Source of the DNA: Mycolicibacterium sp. CH28
GTDB lineage: Bacteria > Actinomycetota > Actinomycetes > Mycobacteriales > Mycobacteriaceae
Assembly: GCF_004745805.1 (NCBI RefSeq)
Contig: NZ_SRLQ01000003.1
Span: forward strand, 1-64,000
Reading direction: 5' to 3'
DNA length: 64,000 bases
Position numbers and translations under genes: made by a program. Positions 16,667-24,944 of this stretch are shown in pieces; within the stretch, counting starts at the first letter, position 1, and each line of letters opens with the position of its first letter. The notes under the pieces are model-generated. The model searched no databases. It was not told the origin of the DNA and was given only the letters and a program-made list of their open reading frames with translations.

Positions 16667-18022
16667 GTGAACATCGGTCGCAAGGAAGCGGTCGCGGTGA
16701 GCCTGGCCGCACTGCTGGTGGTCGCGGCATTCGCGGTGCCGCATCTACACCTGGGTATCGTCACGCCGCTGATCAACAGCACACCAGAGCAGATCAAGAG
16801 CTTCGCGGATGCCGCACCGATCTTCGGCTGGTGGAATGCCCATATCGGTTGGGGCACCGTACCCGCAATCCTGATCGGCGCGGCAGCGGTGGTCTGGGGC
16901 GCCTCGATCGCGCAGCGGTTGTCCTGGCGGTGGTTGACGGTGACGGTGTGGGCGACGTCGTTCTGCTGGGCGTTCGCCCTGGCGATGATCGACGGATGGC
17001 AGCGCGGCTTTGCCGGCAGGCTCACCGCCCGCCACGAATACCTGCGCCAGGTGCCCACGATCACCGACATTCCCGAGGCCGTCCGCACCTTTGCCAGCCG
17101 AATCCTTGATTTCCAACCGAATTCGTGGATCACTCACGTATCCGGACATCCGCCGGGCGCGCTGCTGACGTTCGTGTGGCTGGACCGCATCGGGCTGGGC
17201 GGCGGTGCGTGGGCGGGTCTGTGGTGCGTGCTGGTCGGATCCTCGGCCGCGGCGGCGGTGCTGGTGGCGGTACGCGCTATGAATGGCGAGGAAACAGCCC
17301 GGCTGGTGGCGCCCTTCGTCGCGGTGGCGCCGACGGCGATCTGGATCGCGGTGTCAGCCGACGGCTACTTCGCCGGGGTGGCGGCCTGGGGTATCGCACT
17401 GCTGGCGTTGGCGGTTCGACGGACCGTGCGCTGGCCGGCGGTGGCCGGGGTGGCTGCCGGACTGGTCCTGGGGTGGGCGATCTTCCTCAACTACGGCCTG
17501 GCATTGATGGCTCTGCCCGCGGTGGCGGTGCTGCTCTGTGCGGCCTCGCCGAAGGACGCTGTTCGGGCCCTCATTGCGGCTGTGCTGGGCGCGCTGGCGG
17601 TGGTGGCGGTGTTCGCCGCCGCCGGGTTCTGGTGGTTCGACGGCTACACCCTTGTCCAGCAGCGCTATTGGCAGGGTATCGCGCTGAATCGGCCGTTCCA
17701 GTACTGGGGCTGGGCGAACTTCGCGTCGGTGGTGTGCGCCATCGGGTTGGGCAGCGTCGCCGGTATCGGCCGGGCCTTCGACATCGCGGCGATCAAGCGG
17801 CGCTCCGGTCTGCACCTGCTGGTGCTGGCAGCGCTGACGGCGATCATCTTCGCCGATCTGTCGATGCTGTCCAAGGCCGAGACCGAACGGATCTGGCTAC
17901 CGTTCGAGGTCTGGCTGACCGCCGCCGGCGCCCTGCTGCCCGCCAGTGCCCGCCGATGGTGGTTGAGCCTCAACGTCATCGGCGCCTTGCTGCTCAACCA
18001 CGTCATTCTGACCAACTGGTAG
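16667..18022 (+). CDS. Integral membrane protein, possible GT-C glycosyltransferase-like (Rv0541c-like)
   Basis: A 451-aa polytopic membrane protein with about ten helices. The first large extracytoplasmic loop carries conserved-looking polar residues (FGWWNAHIGWG) and a later loop has THVSGHPPGALL, which resembles the acidic/polar catalytic loops of lipid-linked sugar transferases but lacks a clear DD pair. Length and synteny match M. tuberculosis Rv0541c. Its final 126 nt overlap the 3' end of a convergent membrane protein gene. Function unproven. Confidence 0.75.
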   Translation: MNIGRKEAVAVSLAALLVVAAFAVPHLHLGIVTPLINSTPEQIKSFADAAPIFGWWNAHIGWGTVPAILIGAAAVVWGASIAQRLSWRWLTVTVWATSFCWAFALAMIDGWQRGFAGRLTARHEYLRQVPTITDIPEAVRTFASRILDFQPNSWITHVSGHPPGALLTFVWLDRIGLGGGAWAGLWCVLVGSSAAAAVLVAVRAMNGEETARLVAPFVAVAPTAIWIAVSADGYFAGVAAWGIALLALAVRRTVRWPAVAGVAAGLVLGWAIFLNYGLALMALPAVAVLLCAASPKDAVRALIAAVLGALAVVAVFAAAGFWWFDGYTLVQQRYWQGIALNRPFQYWGWANFASVVCAIGLGSVAGIGRAFDIAAIKRRSGLHLLVLAALTAIIFADLSMLSKAETERIWLPFEVWLTAAGALLPASARRWWLSLNVIGALLLNHVILTNW

Positions 18023-18415
18023 TACCCGATCCCCGATCAGGTACAGCAGCGCGGCGCCCCACACGACGGCCAGCGCGATCCAGAAGCCGGTTTGGTAGTC
18101 GCGATCGAGCACGCTGAGGTTGTCCAGGTGCAGTCCTGGCTTGTCGTATACCGGAATTGCGAGCAGCACCAGCACTACCGTGGTCAGCCCGGCCACCAAC
18201 ACCGGCGTCCACCATCGGTGCGGCAGGAGACGCCGTCCGACGAACCCGAGCGCCACACAGAGCGGCGCGAACACCGCATCATGCAGCAGGACGCCGATCA
18301 GCGCCCAGGTCACGATGCGGATGATGACCTCGGTCGAGTTGTCCATCACCAACATCACACCATAGGCACCGGCGGCAACCCCGAGAACCACCAACATCAC
18401 TCGCACCGCAGTCAC
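17897..18415 (-). CDS. Four-helix membrane protein, last gene of the GT2/DUF2064 operon
   Basis: A 172-aa protein with about four hydrophobic helices in residues 1-130 (LVVLGVAAGAYGVML, WALIGVLLHDAVF, VLVAGLTTVVLVLLAIPVY, TGFWIALAVVWGAALLYLI) followed by a disordered Gln/Gly-rich tail. The tail lies antisense to the end of the convergent gene, an overlap of 126 nt. GTG at 18415 overlaps the stop of the oxidoreductase gene by 4 nt. I do not recognise a family; the coupling suggests it serves the same operon. Confidence 0.68.
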   Translation of the reverse strand: MTAVRVMLVVLGVAAGAYGVMLVMDNSTEVIIRIVTWALIGVLLHDAVFAPLCVALGFVGRRLLPHRWWTPVLVAGLTTVVLVLLAIPVYDKPGLHLDNLSVLDRDYQTGFWIALAVVWGAALLYLIGDRVLPVGQNDVVEQQGADDVEAQPPSAGTGGQQGAGGGQPDLER

Positions 18416-19542
18416 TGGACCAGCTCAATTCGGGACAGCCACTTCGTCTGCAGCACGCCGGGTCTGGTCGGTGCGATCAGCCGGCACGGGTAGCCGTGGT
18501 CGATATCGAGGGCTTCGCCGTTGAGCTTCAGCGCGATCAGCGTCTGCGAGTCGCGGGCGTGGCGCGCCGGAAGCACCGTGCGCGAGTAGGGCCCCGGCGG
18601 CTCCAACGAGATCATCCGCACGTCGGAATCCGGCGTCCCACCGACCGCCCTGATCAGATCGGCCAGCACCACACCGGTCCACTCGGCGGTGACGCTCCAA
18701 CCTTCCACGCAGGCGATCGGCAGCCGGTGGGTGGTCTGCGGCATCGCGGCCAGTTCGGCCACGCTGAATGCCTTGCTGGTATCGCCGTTGACCACCGTCA
18801 ACCGGTAGTCGGCCGAGCGTGCACTGCGCAGCACACCCGCGGCGAACGCCGACCGGTTCACCGGAACACCTTGGGGCCCTTTGCCTGACCGGGGCGCCAG
18901 CAGGGAGACGCCGCGTAACCACGCGACGCTCTGCCCGGCGGTCAGAATCGTCGCGACGCCGACCGCCAGCCAGGTGCCGCCCAGCACCGCCCGCCGGCTC
19001 GGGCCCCTGGGCAGCTCACCGGCCGGAATCTGCTCCAACGGCTCGCCCAGTGCCCGGCGGATCACCGGCAATTTCACGCCGACGTGCACCATCACCGCAC
19101 CGATCGCGACGTAGGCCATCGCATAGTGGCTGGTGGTGAAGAAGAACTTGAACGCATACCACTGGGCGATGTTCATGATCCCGGTGGACAGCTGAAAGAT
19201 CATGGAGCCCACCAGAACCAGGATCGAACCGCGCTCCAGCTGACGCGTCAACCCACCGATCACGGGCCGCTCGAACAGCTTCGGGTACACCGACCACAGC
19301 TTGACCAGCAACAGCGGGATCGCGGCGATACCCGAGATCACGTGCAGGCCCTGGGTGAACTGGTACAACCACACCGGCCGGGTGGGCCAGAAGAACCACG
19401 GCTGCGGGTGCTGGATGAAATGGCTGACCAGCCCGGTGCCGAAGCAGATGGCCACGGCGATACCGAGTGCGAGCCCGACCCGGGCCGTCACCGCGGTGCC
19501 ACGCAAGGGGGCCTTGGCCGACGTCCCCACCGGCGGCGTCAT
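18412..19542 (-). CDS. Cytochrome b-like membrane domain fused to a sulfite-oxidase-fold molybdopterin oxidoreductase
   Basis: A 376-aa two-part protein. Residues about 20-215 form four or five helices with His residues placed as in b-type haem membrane domains (SHFIQHPQPWFFWP, GLHVISGIAAIP, TTSHYAMAYVAIGAVMVHVGVKL). Residues about 240-376 are an oxidoreductase molybdopterin-binding domain; LPIACVEGWS carries the cysteine that would coordinate molybdenum, and the C-terminus has DIDHGYPCRLIAPTRPG. It looks like a natural fusion of MsrQ-like and MsrP-like parts. ATG at 19542 overlaps the methyltransferase stop by 4 nt. The oxidised substrate is unknown. Confidence 0.8.
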   Translation of the reverse strand: MTPPVGTSAKAPLRGTAVTARVGLALGIAVAICFGTGLVSHFIQHPQPWFFWPTRPVWLYQFTQGLHVISGIAAIPLLLVKLWSVYPKLFERPVIGGLTRQLERGSILVLVGSMIFQLSTGIMNIAQWYAFKFFFTTSHYAMAYVAIGAVMVHVGVKLPVIRRALGEPLEQIPAGELPRGPSRRAVLGGTWLAVGVATILTAGQSVAWLRGVSLLAPRSGKGPQGVPVNRSAFAAGVLRSARSADYRLTVVNGDTSKAFSVAELAAMPQTTHRLPIACVEGWSVTAEWTGVVLADLIRAVGGTPDSDVRMISLEPPGPYSRTVLPARHARDSQTLIALKLNGEALDIDHGYPCRLIAPTRPGVLQTKWLSRIELVQ

Positions 19543-20168
19543 GTCAGCGCAAGGGTGGCCACTACCCGCCGGCCGATCGGGTGAATTCCAACCAGTGCCA
19601 GGCCGACTTCCTCGGCCAGCGCGGCCGCGCAGTCGATTCCCACCGAGGCCCACTGGAACCACGGCCCGATGCTGCGGGTGGACTCCAAGCGCACCCAACT
19701 GGTGCGCACCCCGGCGGTGCCGGGATCGAACTCGGCCACGCACCGCCCGCCAGCCTGCAGCAATTCAGCGGCCCGGCGCAGCACCCGGTGCGGATCGCCG
19801 GCCAGCCCGACGTTGCCATCGGCGAGCAGCACCGTCTGCCAGCGTCCGGTGCCGGGCAGCGGACCGAAGACATCGCGGACCAACGCGGGCGCGCCGCTCC
19901 GGCGGGCCAGCCGCACCGCTGTGGCCGACTGGTCCACGCCGAGGGCGGGCACACCGCGCTGCACCAGATGGGCGACCAATCGCCCCGGCCCACAACCCAA
20001 GTCGATGGTCGGTCCGTGGCACAGATCCACGATCGCCGAGTCGAAGGCGTTGTCGGCACCGTGCCCACCCAGCCAGCTGTGCACGGGCAGCCGGTGCAGG
20101 CGCCCGTCATCGTGGCGTAGCCAGCAGTGCTCACCGGTCAGCGCGCGGTCGTAGAGCTGACCCAGCAT
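19539..20168 (-). CDS. SAM-dependent methyltransferase
   Basis: A 209-aa class I methyltransferase. SAM-binding motif I is TIDLGCGPGRL (about residues 54-64), with acidic motif II in ALGVDQSATAVRLA. A conserved-looking segment precedes it (LRHDDGRLHRLPVHSWLGG). The ATG at 20168 starts one base after the stop of the DUF2064 gene. It is the third member of the five-gene operon and presumably methylates the operon's product or a precursor; acceptor unknown. Confidence 0.82.
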   Translation of the reverse strand: MLGQLYDRALTGEHCWLRHDDGRLHRLPVHSWLGGHGADNAFDSAIVDLCHGPTIDLGCGPGRLVAHLVQRGVPALGVDQSATAVRLARRSGAPALVRDVFGPLPGTGRWQTVLLADGNVGLAGDPHRVLRRAAELLQAGGRCVAEFDPGTAGVRTSWVRLESTRSIGPWFQWASVGIDCAAALAEEVGLALVGIHPIGRRVVATLALT

Positions 20169-20169
20169 C

Positions 20170-20844
20170 TCAGACTCCCCGCGTGACGTGGGCGAACCGG
20201 CTCGAGGTGCGGCAGGCCGCACCAACCAGAGGGATATCGTCGATGGTGTCGACGTCATGCAGTTCTTCGACGAGCTTCACACTGACGCCCGTGTGCCGCA
20301 AGGCGGCAAGCGTTACAGCGCCGGTGTCGGGTTGGGACATCGGCACGTCCCGCAGACATTCGGCGGTGGCGGCGTGGGCCAGTCCGAGGATCCACCAGCC
20401 GCCGTCGCGGGCCATGCCGAGCAGACACGGCACGGTCAGGAGGTGGCGCGCACAGTCGGTGAGCAGTTCGATGCTGACCTGCGGGGTGTCCATCCCGATC
20501 TGCAGCACAGGCTGTCCGCTGTCCGCGGCGGCGTCGGCGTGTGCGTTGGACAGGCGGTCGGCGAAGTCGTCCCCGCGCTGCTCGATCACCGTGAAGGCCG
20601 CGAGCCGGTCGCGGATCTCCCCGGCGCGGCAGGCCAGGTCGAGGTCACCGGTCATCGCGACGACCCGGCGGGTCACCGGCGTGGCGGCCACCGCATCGAG
20701 GGTGTCCAGCAGGGCGGCGGCAGCAATGTCGGCGGCGGCCTGCTCCCCCACCGTCGCCGCCAACCGCGTCTTGGCCAACCCGGGTACCGGGGCCTTGGCG
20801 ACCACCAGCACGGTGACCGGTATCGGTCCCGGCTCGGTGCTCAC
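20170..20844 (-). CDS. DUF2064 / TIGR04282-type nucleotidyl- or glycosyl-transferase
   Basis: A 224-aa GT-A-like protein. The N-terminus VVAKAPVPGLAKTRLA (about residues 14-29) is the signature of the DUF2064 group, and the metal-binding position is GMDTPQ. The GTG at 20844 overlaps the GT2 stop by 4 nt and starts just before the first strand; the longer reading frame upstream is inside the GT2 gene. It resembles M. tuberculosis Rv0540, next to Rv0539, but the real reaction of the family in mycobacteria is not known to me. Confidence 0.82.
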   Translation of the reverse strand: MSTEPGPIPVTVLVVAKAPVPGLAKTRLAATVGEQAAADIAAAALLDTLDAVAATPVTRRVVAMTGDLDLACRAGEIRDRLAAFTVIEQRGDDFADRLSNAHADAAADSGQPVLQIGMDTPQVSIELLTDCARHLLTVPCLLGMARDGGWWILGLAHAATAECLRDVPMSQPDTGAVTLAALRHTGVSVKLVEELHDVDTIDDIPLVGAACRTSSRFAHVTRGV

Positions 20845-21497
20845 GAAATGGCCTTCCAGAAGTCGAAAGCGGCGGTGGCACTTCCTCGCACCGACCCGCT
20901 GACCTTCGATACGCCGCCGGTACGCGGCCCGTATTCGACATCGACTTCCACTACCCGCCATCCGGCGGCCGCGGCACGGACCAGCAATTCGAGCGGATAC
21001 CCCGATCGGCGATCGGCCACTCCCAGCCCCAGCAGCGCGTCGCGATTGACCACCCGCATCGGGGCAATGTCATGCACGGGCAGGTTATGCCGGGTCCGCA
21101 GCCGCCAACACACCGCCGCGGTACCCCAGCGCGCATGCCATGGCCAGTTCAGACCCCGGACCGGCCGGCGGCGGCCGGTCACCAGGTCGGCACCGCGATT
21201 CAGCTCGGCGACCAGCCGCGGCAGATCGGCCGGATCCAGGGATCCGTCGCCGTCGAGCACGGCGACGATGGGCGTGCGGGCGGCCACCATTCCGGCGTGT
21301 ACGGCCGATCCGTAACCGGGCCGGCTCTCGGTGACCACCTCGGCGCCGTGCCGCCTGGCCACCCCGGCGGTGTCGTCGGTGCTGTTGTTGTCAACGACCA
21401 GAACGCGATAACCAGCCGGTATGGCGGCGAGTACGGCGGGCAGCGCGTCCGCTTCGTTCAGGCAGGGCAGCACCACCGTGACCGGACACTCTGGCAT
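20841..21497 (-). CDS. Family 2 glycosyltransferase (Rv0539-like)
   Basis: A 218-aa GT2 with the nucleotide-sugar fold: VVLPCLNEADALP at the N-terminus, VVDNNSTDDTAGVA, and the metal site LDGDGSLDPADL. It is short and has no membrane helices, like dolichol-phosphate sugar synthase-type catalytic domains. It is the promoter-proximal gene of a minus-strand operon (GT2-DUF2064-methyltransferase-oxidoreductase-membrane protein) and is divergent from the two-component system across 102 bp. Likely acceptor: a polyprenyl phosphate or lipid, by family analogy only. Confidence 0.86.
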   Translation of the reverse strand: MPECPVTVVLPCLNEADALPAVLAAIPAGYRVLVVDNNSTDDTAGVARRHGAEVVTESRPGYGSAVHAGMVAARTPIVAVLDGDGSLDPADLPRLVAELNRGADLVTGRRRPVRGLNWPWHARWGTAAVCWRLRTRHNLPVHDIAPMRVVNRDALLGLGVADRRSGYPLELLVRAAAAGWRVVEVDVEYGPRTGGVSKVSGSVRGSATAAFDFWKAIS

Positions 21498-21599
21498 AGC
21501 ACCCAACCTAGGTGAGCTGTGCCGGGCGTGCACTGCAGGGAATGACGAAATGGTGACATCGATGCTGGTAGACGCCGGTGTTGGTTACCCTCTTCAGGT

Positions 21600-22307
21600 A
21601 TGACGGCCAGGGTTCTGATCGCCGACGACGACACCGTCGTGCGGGACGTGGTGCGTCGGTACCTCGAACGCGACGGCCTGGAAGTGCTGATGGCCGGAGA
21701 CGGTAGCGAAGCGCTGCGGGTGCTGGGCACCCAGCGCATCGACGTGGCGGTCCTCGACGTGATGATGCCCGGGCCCAACGGCCTGTCCCTGTGCCGCACA
21801 CTGCGCCAGGGCGGGGACTACAGCGTGCCGGTGATCCTGCTGACCGCCCTCGGCGAGGAGGACGACCGCATCGCGGGCCTGGAGGCCGGTGCCGACGACT
21901 ACCTGACCAAACCGTTCAGCCCGCGTGAGCTGGCCCTGCGAGTGCGCTCGGTGTTGCGCCGCGCGCCGACACCGGCGGGGGCGGCGCTGCCGATGGAGAT
22001 CACCGTAGGCAACCTGACGGTGTCGACGGCGGCGCGGGCGGTCTCGGTGGACGGCAGGCCGGTCGGGCTGACGAATCGCGAGTTCGATCTGCTGCTGTTC
22101 TTCCTGACCCACACCGATACCGTGTTCTCCCGCGAGGAGCTGCTGCAAAAGGTGTGGCGCTGGGATTTCGGCGATCTGTCGACGGTGACGGTGCACGTCA
22201 AGCGCTTGCGGTCCAAGCTCGGCGAGCATCACCGCGTGCAAACGGTCTGGGGCCGTGGGTACCTGTGGCGCGGTGAAGCCGGCGGCGGTGACCGTGCCAC
22301 CGCGTGA
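21600..22307 (+). CDS. OmpR/PhoB-family response regulator
   Basis: A 235-aa regulator. Receiver: acidic pocket D10-D12, phosphoacceptor D53 in VLDVMMPG, T82 and K104 in YLTKPFS. C-terminal winged helix: LTNREFDLLLFFLTHTD, then the recognition region VTVHVKRLRSKL and the wing GRGYLW. It is followed at once by its sensor kinase, whose start lies inside the last codons of this gene. The DNA target is unknown; the adjoining sugar-acid cluster has its own IclR regulator. Confidence 0.92.
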   Translation: MTARVLIADDDTVVRDVVRRYLERDGLEVLMAGDGSEALRVLGTQRIDVAVLDVMMPGPNGLSLCRTLRQGGDYSVPVILLTALGEEDDRIAGLEAGADDYLTKPFSPRELALRVRSVLRRAPTPAGAALPMEITVGNLTVSTAARAVSVDGRPVGLTNREFDLLLFFLTHTDTVFSREELLQKVWRWDFGDLSTVTVHVKRLRSKLGEHHRVQTVWGRGYLWRGEAGGGDRATA

Positions 22308-23316
22308 TCTCGCGGATATCGCACTACTGGCGCTGGCCTGCTCGCTGCCCGTCGTCCTCGTCGGAGCCCTGGTGATCCGGCTGGCGCGGGCGTGGTCGAT
22401 GACCGTCACCATGGTGGCGCTGGTGCTGATTCCGACGCTGGCGACACTGACGGGCGTGCTGGGCGCCAGCGGATTCATGATCACCGGCACGTTCGCCCCG
22501 ATCGTGGTGGTGCTGACCATCGTCGCGATCGTCACGCTGCCCGCCGCGGTCATGCTGGCCCGGTATCAGGCCCGAAGAACGGTGTGGGAGCAAGAGATTC
22601 GTGACACCGAACAGATGGCCGAGCAGTCCCGCCGTCAACTGGTGGCATTCGTCAGCCACGACCTGCGAACTCCGCTGGCCGGGATCAGGGCCCTGGCGGA
22701 GGCCATCGCCGACGGGGTCGTGAGCGACGACGAAGTGCGGGTGCAGGCCAAGAACATCGAGCACGAGTCGGTCCGGCTCTCCGAGATGGTCGACGACCTG
22801 TTCGAGATGTCGAAGATCAACGCCGGAGCTGTCTACGCACCCTACGAGAACGTGGCCCTCGACGAGGTGGTCGATGACGTGATGTCGGCCCACCGGATCG
22901 CGGCGGAGCGGGCCGGGGTGCGTCTGGAGGCATCGGTGCCCGCTCAACCGGTTCGGGTGATCGGCAGCGACCGCGCGCTGGTGCGGGTGCTGTCGAACCT
23001 GGTGGCCAACGCTATTGCCCACACACCGTCGGGCGGGACGGTGAGACTGGCGCTGGGATCCGATTCCGCGGGAGCGTGGGCACGGGTTGACGACACCGGA
23101 GTCGGCATCAACGAGGACGATCTCCCCAGGGTGTTCGACGTCGCCTACCGCGGGTCCAACGACCGTGTCCCGCGCGGGGATTCGTCGCTACCCAGCGGAT
23201 CGGGCCTGGGCCTGGCGATCGCCGCCGGACTGGTGCAAGCTCACCGCGGTTCACTGTCCGCGCGCAACACCGCGCACGGCGCGCGGTTCGAGGTCCGACT
23301 GCCGCTCGCCGATTGA
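22273..23316 (+). CDS. Sensor histidine kinase
   Basis: A kinase of about 347 aa with three or four N-terminal helices (residues about 10-100), no sizeable extracytoplasmic sensor domain, then the H-box FVSHDLRTPLAG (His at about 129), N-box LVANAIAHTPSGG, G1 box DTGVGI and G2 box GSGLGLAIAAG. The lack of a periplasmic domain suggests intramembrane sensing. Several GTG codons are possible starts (22255, 22273, 22288, 22294); I take 22273, which overlaps the regulator by 35 nt. A degraded copy of its 3' half lies at about 31300-31634. Confidence 0.88.
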   Translation: MKPAAVTVPPRDLADIALLALACSLPVVLVGALVIRLARAWSMTVTMVALVLIPTLATLTGVLGASGFMITGTFAPIVVVLTIVAIVTLPAAVMLARYQARRTVWEQEIRDTEQMAEQSRRQLVAFVSHDLRTPLAGIRALAEAIADGVVSDDEVRVQAKNIEHESVRLSEMVDDLFEMSKINAGAVYAPYENVALDEVVDDVMSAHRIAAERAGVRLEASVPAQPVRVIGSDRALVRVLSNLVANAIAHTPSGGTVRLALGSDSAGAWARVDDTGVGINEDDLPRVFDVAYRGSNDRVPRGDSSLPSGSGLGLAIAAGLVQAHRGSLSARNTAHGARFEVRLPLAD

Positions 23317-24267
23317 CTAGCGCAGGACCGGATCGACGTCAGGCTCCCCGAAGCGTTCGACATCCTCGAGCGTCGGACTGGATTCCCAGTCGCCGGGTGT
23401 CATGCATAGCAGCGCTCCGCAGGCGTTGGCGCGATGAAGGCGCCCGGCGACGTCGAGTCCGTGGAGCAGGCCGCTGAGGTAGCCGGCCACGAAAGCATCT
23501 CCCGCACCGACGGTATCGACCACCTCGACACAGAAGCCAGGCCCCTCGACGACGCCGTCGGCCAGGTAGGCCGCCGCGCCGTCGGCGCCCTTCTTGAGCA
23601 CCACGTCGCTGCATCCCCCACGGACCAGCAGCTGAGCGGCGCCCACCGGATCGCTGTCGGGATAGAGCAACTGCAGTTCGTCGGGTCCGCCGAAAACAAT
23701 GTCGGCCCGCTCGGCAACCTTGCGCAGCAGCGGGCCGGCAATATCCGGTGTCGCCAGAGCCGCGCGGTAGTTGACGTCGAAGCTCACCCTCACACCGGCG
23801 GTCTTCGCGCGATCGATGACGGCGAGCACGCAGTCCCTGGCAACGTCGGACACCATCGCGGTGATGCCAGATACATGTACCAGATCGACGTCCTCGACCC
23901 AGCCTGGCGGGACGTCGCCGGCCCGCAAACGCGAGCCAGCGGACCCGTTGCGGTAATAGAACACTGCCGTCGAACCTACCGTCGGGCGCTCTTTGAGCAT
24001 CAGTCCGGTAGCGGCCTCGGAGTCGATCACTCCATGGACGTCGACACCTTCTGCTCGGATCTCGCGGGTGACTCGTTCCCCCAACGGGTCATCACCGACG
24101 CGGCCCAGCCACTTCGATGCAATCCCCAACCGGCGCAGTCCGATCGCCACATTGCTCTCGGCTCCCCCAATCCCGATGATCGCGTCCGATACGTGTCGAA
24201 GCGAGCCGATCTCACGAGTGCGCAACAACGCCATCGTCTCACCGAGTGTTGCCACCCGCGGGGTCAT
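23317..24267 (-). CDS. kdgK: 2-keto-3-deoxygluconate kinase (PfkB family)
   Basis: A 316-aa ribokinase-fold kinase. N-terminal glycine-rich GIGGAESNVAIGLRRLG binds sugar; the C-terminal DTVGAGDAFVAGY holds the catalytic Asp and anion hole. With mannonate dehydratase and KDPG aldolase next to it, the likely substrate is 2-keto-3-deoxy-D-gluconate, giving KDPG. ATG at 24267 overlaps the aldolase stop by 4 nt. Its stop abuts the convergent sensor kinase stop with no gap. Confidence 0.87.
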   Translation of the reverse strand: MTPRVATLGETMALLRTREIGSLRHVSDAIIGIGGAESNVAIGLRRLGIASKWLGRVGDDPLGERVTREIRAEGVDVHGVIDSEAATGLMLKERPTVGSTAVFYYRNGSAGSRLRAGDVPPGWVEDVDLVHVSGITAMVSDVARDCVLAVIDRAKTAGVRVSFDVNYRAALATPDIAGPLLRKVAERADIVFGGPDELQLLYPDSDPVGAAQLLVRGGCSDVVLKKGADGAAAYLADGVVEGPGFCVEVVDTVGAGDAFVAGYLSGLLHGLDVAGRLHRANACGALLCMTPGDWESSPTLEDVERFGEPDVDPVLR

Positions 24268-24944
24268 GCGGCGAACTCCGCGCAGGCGGCGACGAAGGTT
24301 GCGGCCCGCTCACGCAGTGCTGCCAGGTCCCCGCCGCGGACGGCATCGCCGAGCAGTGGCCCGCCGACGCTCACTGCCGTGGCACCGGCAGCCAACCACG
24401 CCAGGGCATTTCGTAAGTCGACCCCACCCGAGGGCACGACGGCGATGTCAGGGAAGGGCCCGCGAAGGTCCCTGACGTAATCCGGTCCAACCTGGTTGGC
24501 GGGGAAGACCTTCACCGCGGTCGCCCCCGCCTGCCAGGCGGCGAACAGTTCGGTCGGGGTCAAGCCGCCGGGAATGATCGGCACCCCGGCGACATTCGCG
24601 GCACTCACCAGCGCGACGTCGGTGATCGGGGTCACCAGGTAGTGCGCCCCGGCGTCGATCGCGGCTGCCAGGTGCCGGGAGTCGGTCACCGTTCCGACGC
24701 CGATATCGGCGACGTCACCGAAGCGGTCCAACAGCTTCGGCAGACGTTCGATCGTGCCCGGGGTGGTCAGTGTCAGCTCGATGCTGCGAATCCCGGCTTC
24801 GAGGAGCACGGCGACGACCCGGTCATAGTCGGCAGCGTCGGCCGCACGCACGACCACGATCAGCCTGGCTTGAGCGGTACGATCGGGCACCGCGGGACGA
24901 GACAGAATCCCGGCCGATGGCTGCAATTCGGTGTCACCAGTCAT
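24264..24944 (-). CDS. eda: 2-keto-3-deoxy-6-phosphogluconate aldolase
   Basis: A 226-aa class I aldolase that splits KDPG into pyruvate and glyceraldehyde 3-phosphate. Signature elements: catalytic Glu in SIELTLTTPG, GVGTVTD, and the Schiff-base lysine in AVKVFPANQVG (about residue 143); the phosphate-binding PSGGVDL follows. About 25 extra N-terminal residues precede the usual start, so a shorter product is possible. It overlaps the mannonate dehydratase gene by 11 nt and kdgK by 4 nt. Confidence 0.88.
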   Translation of the reverse strand: MTGDTELQPSAGILSRPAVPDRTAQARLIVVVRAADAADYDRVVAVLLEAGIRSIELTLTTPGTIERLPKLLDRFGDVADIGVGTVTDSRHLAAAIDAGAHYLVTPITDVALVSAANVAGVPIIPGGLTPTELFAAWQAGATAVKVFPANQVGPDYVRDLRGPFPDIAVVPSGGVDLRNALAWLAAGATAVSVGGPLLGDAVRGGDLAALRERAATFVAACAEFAA

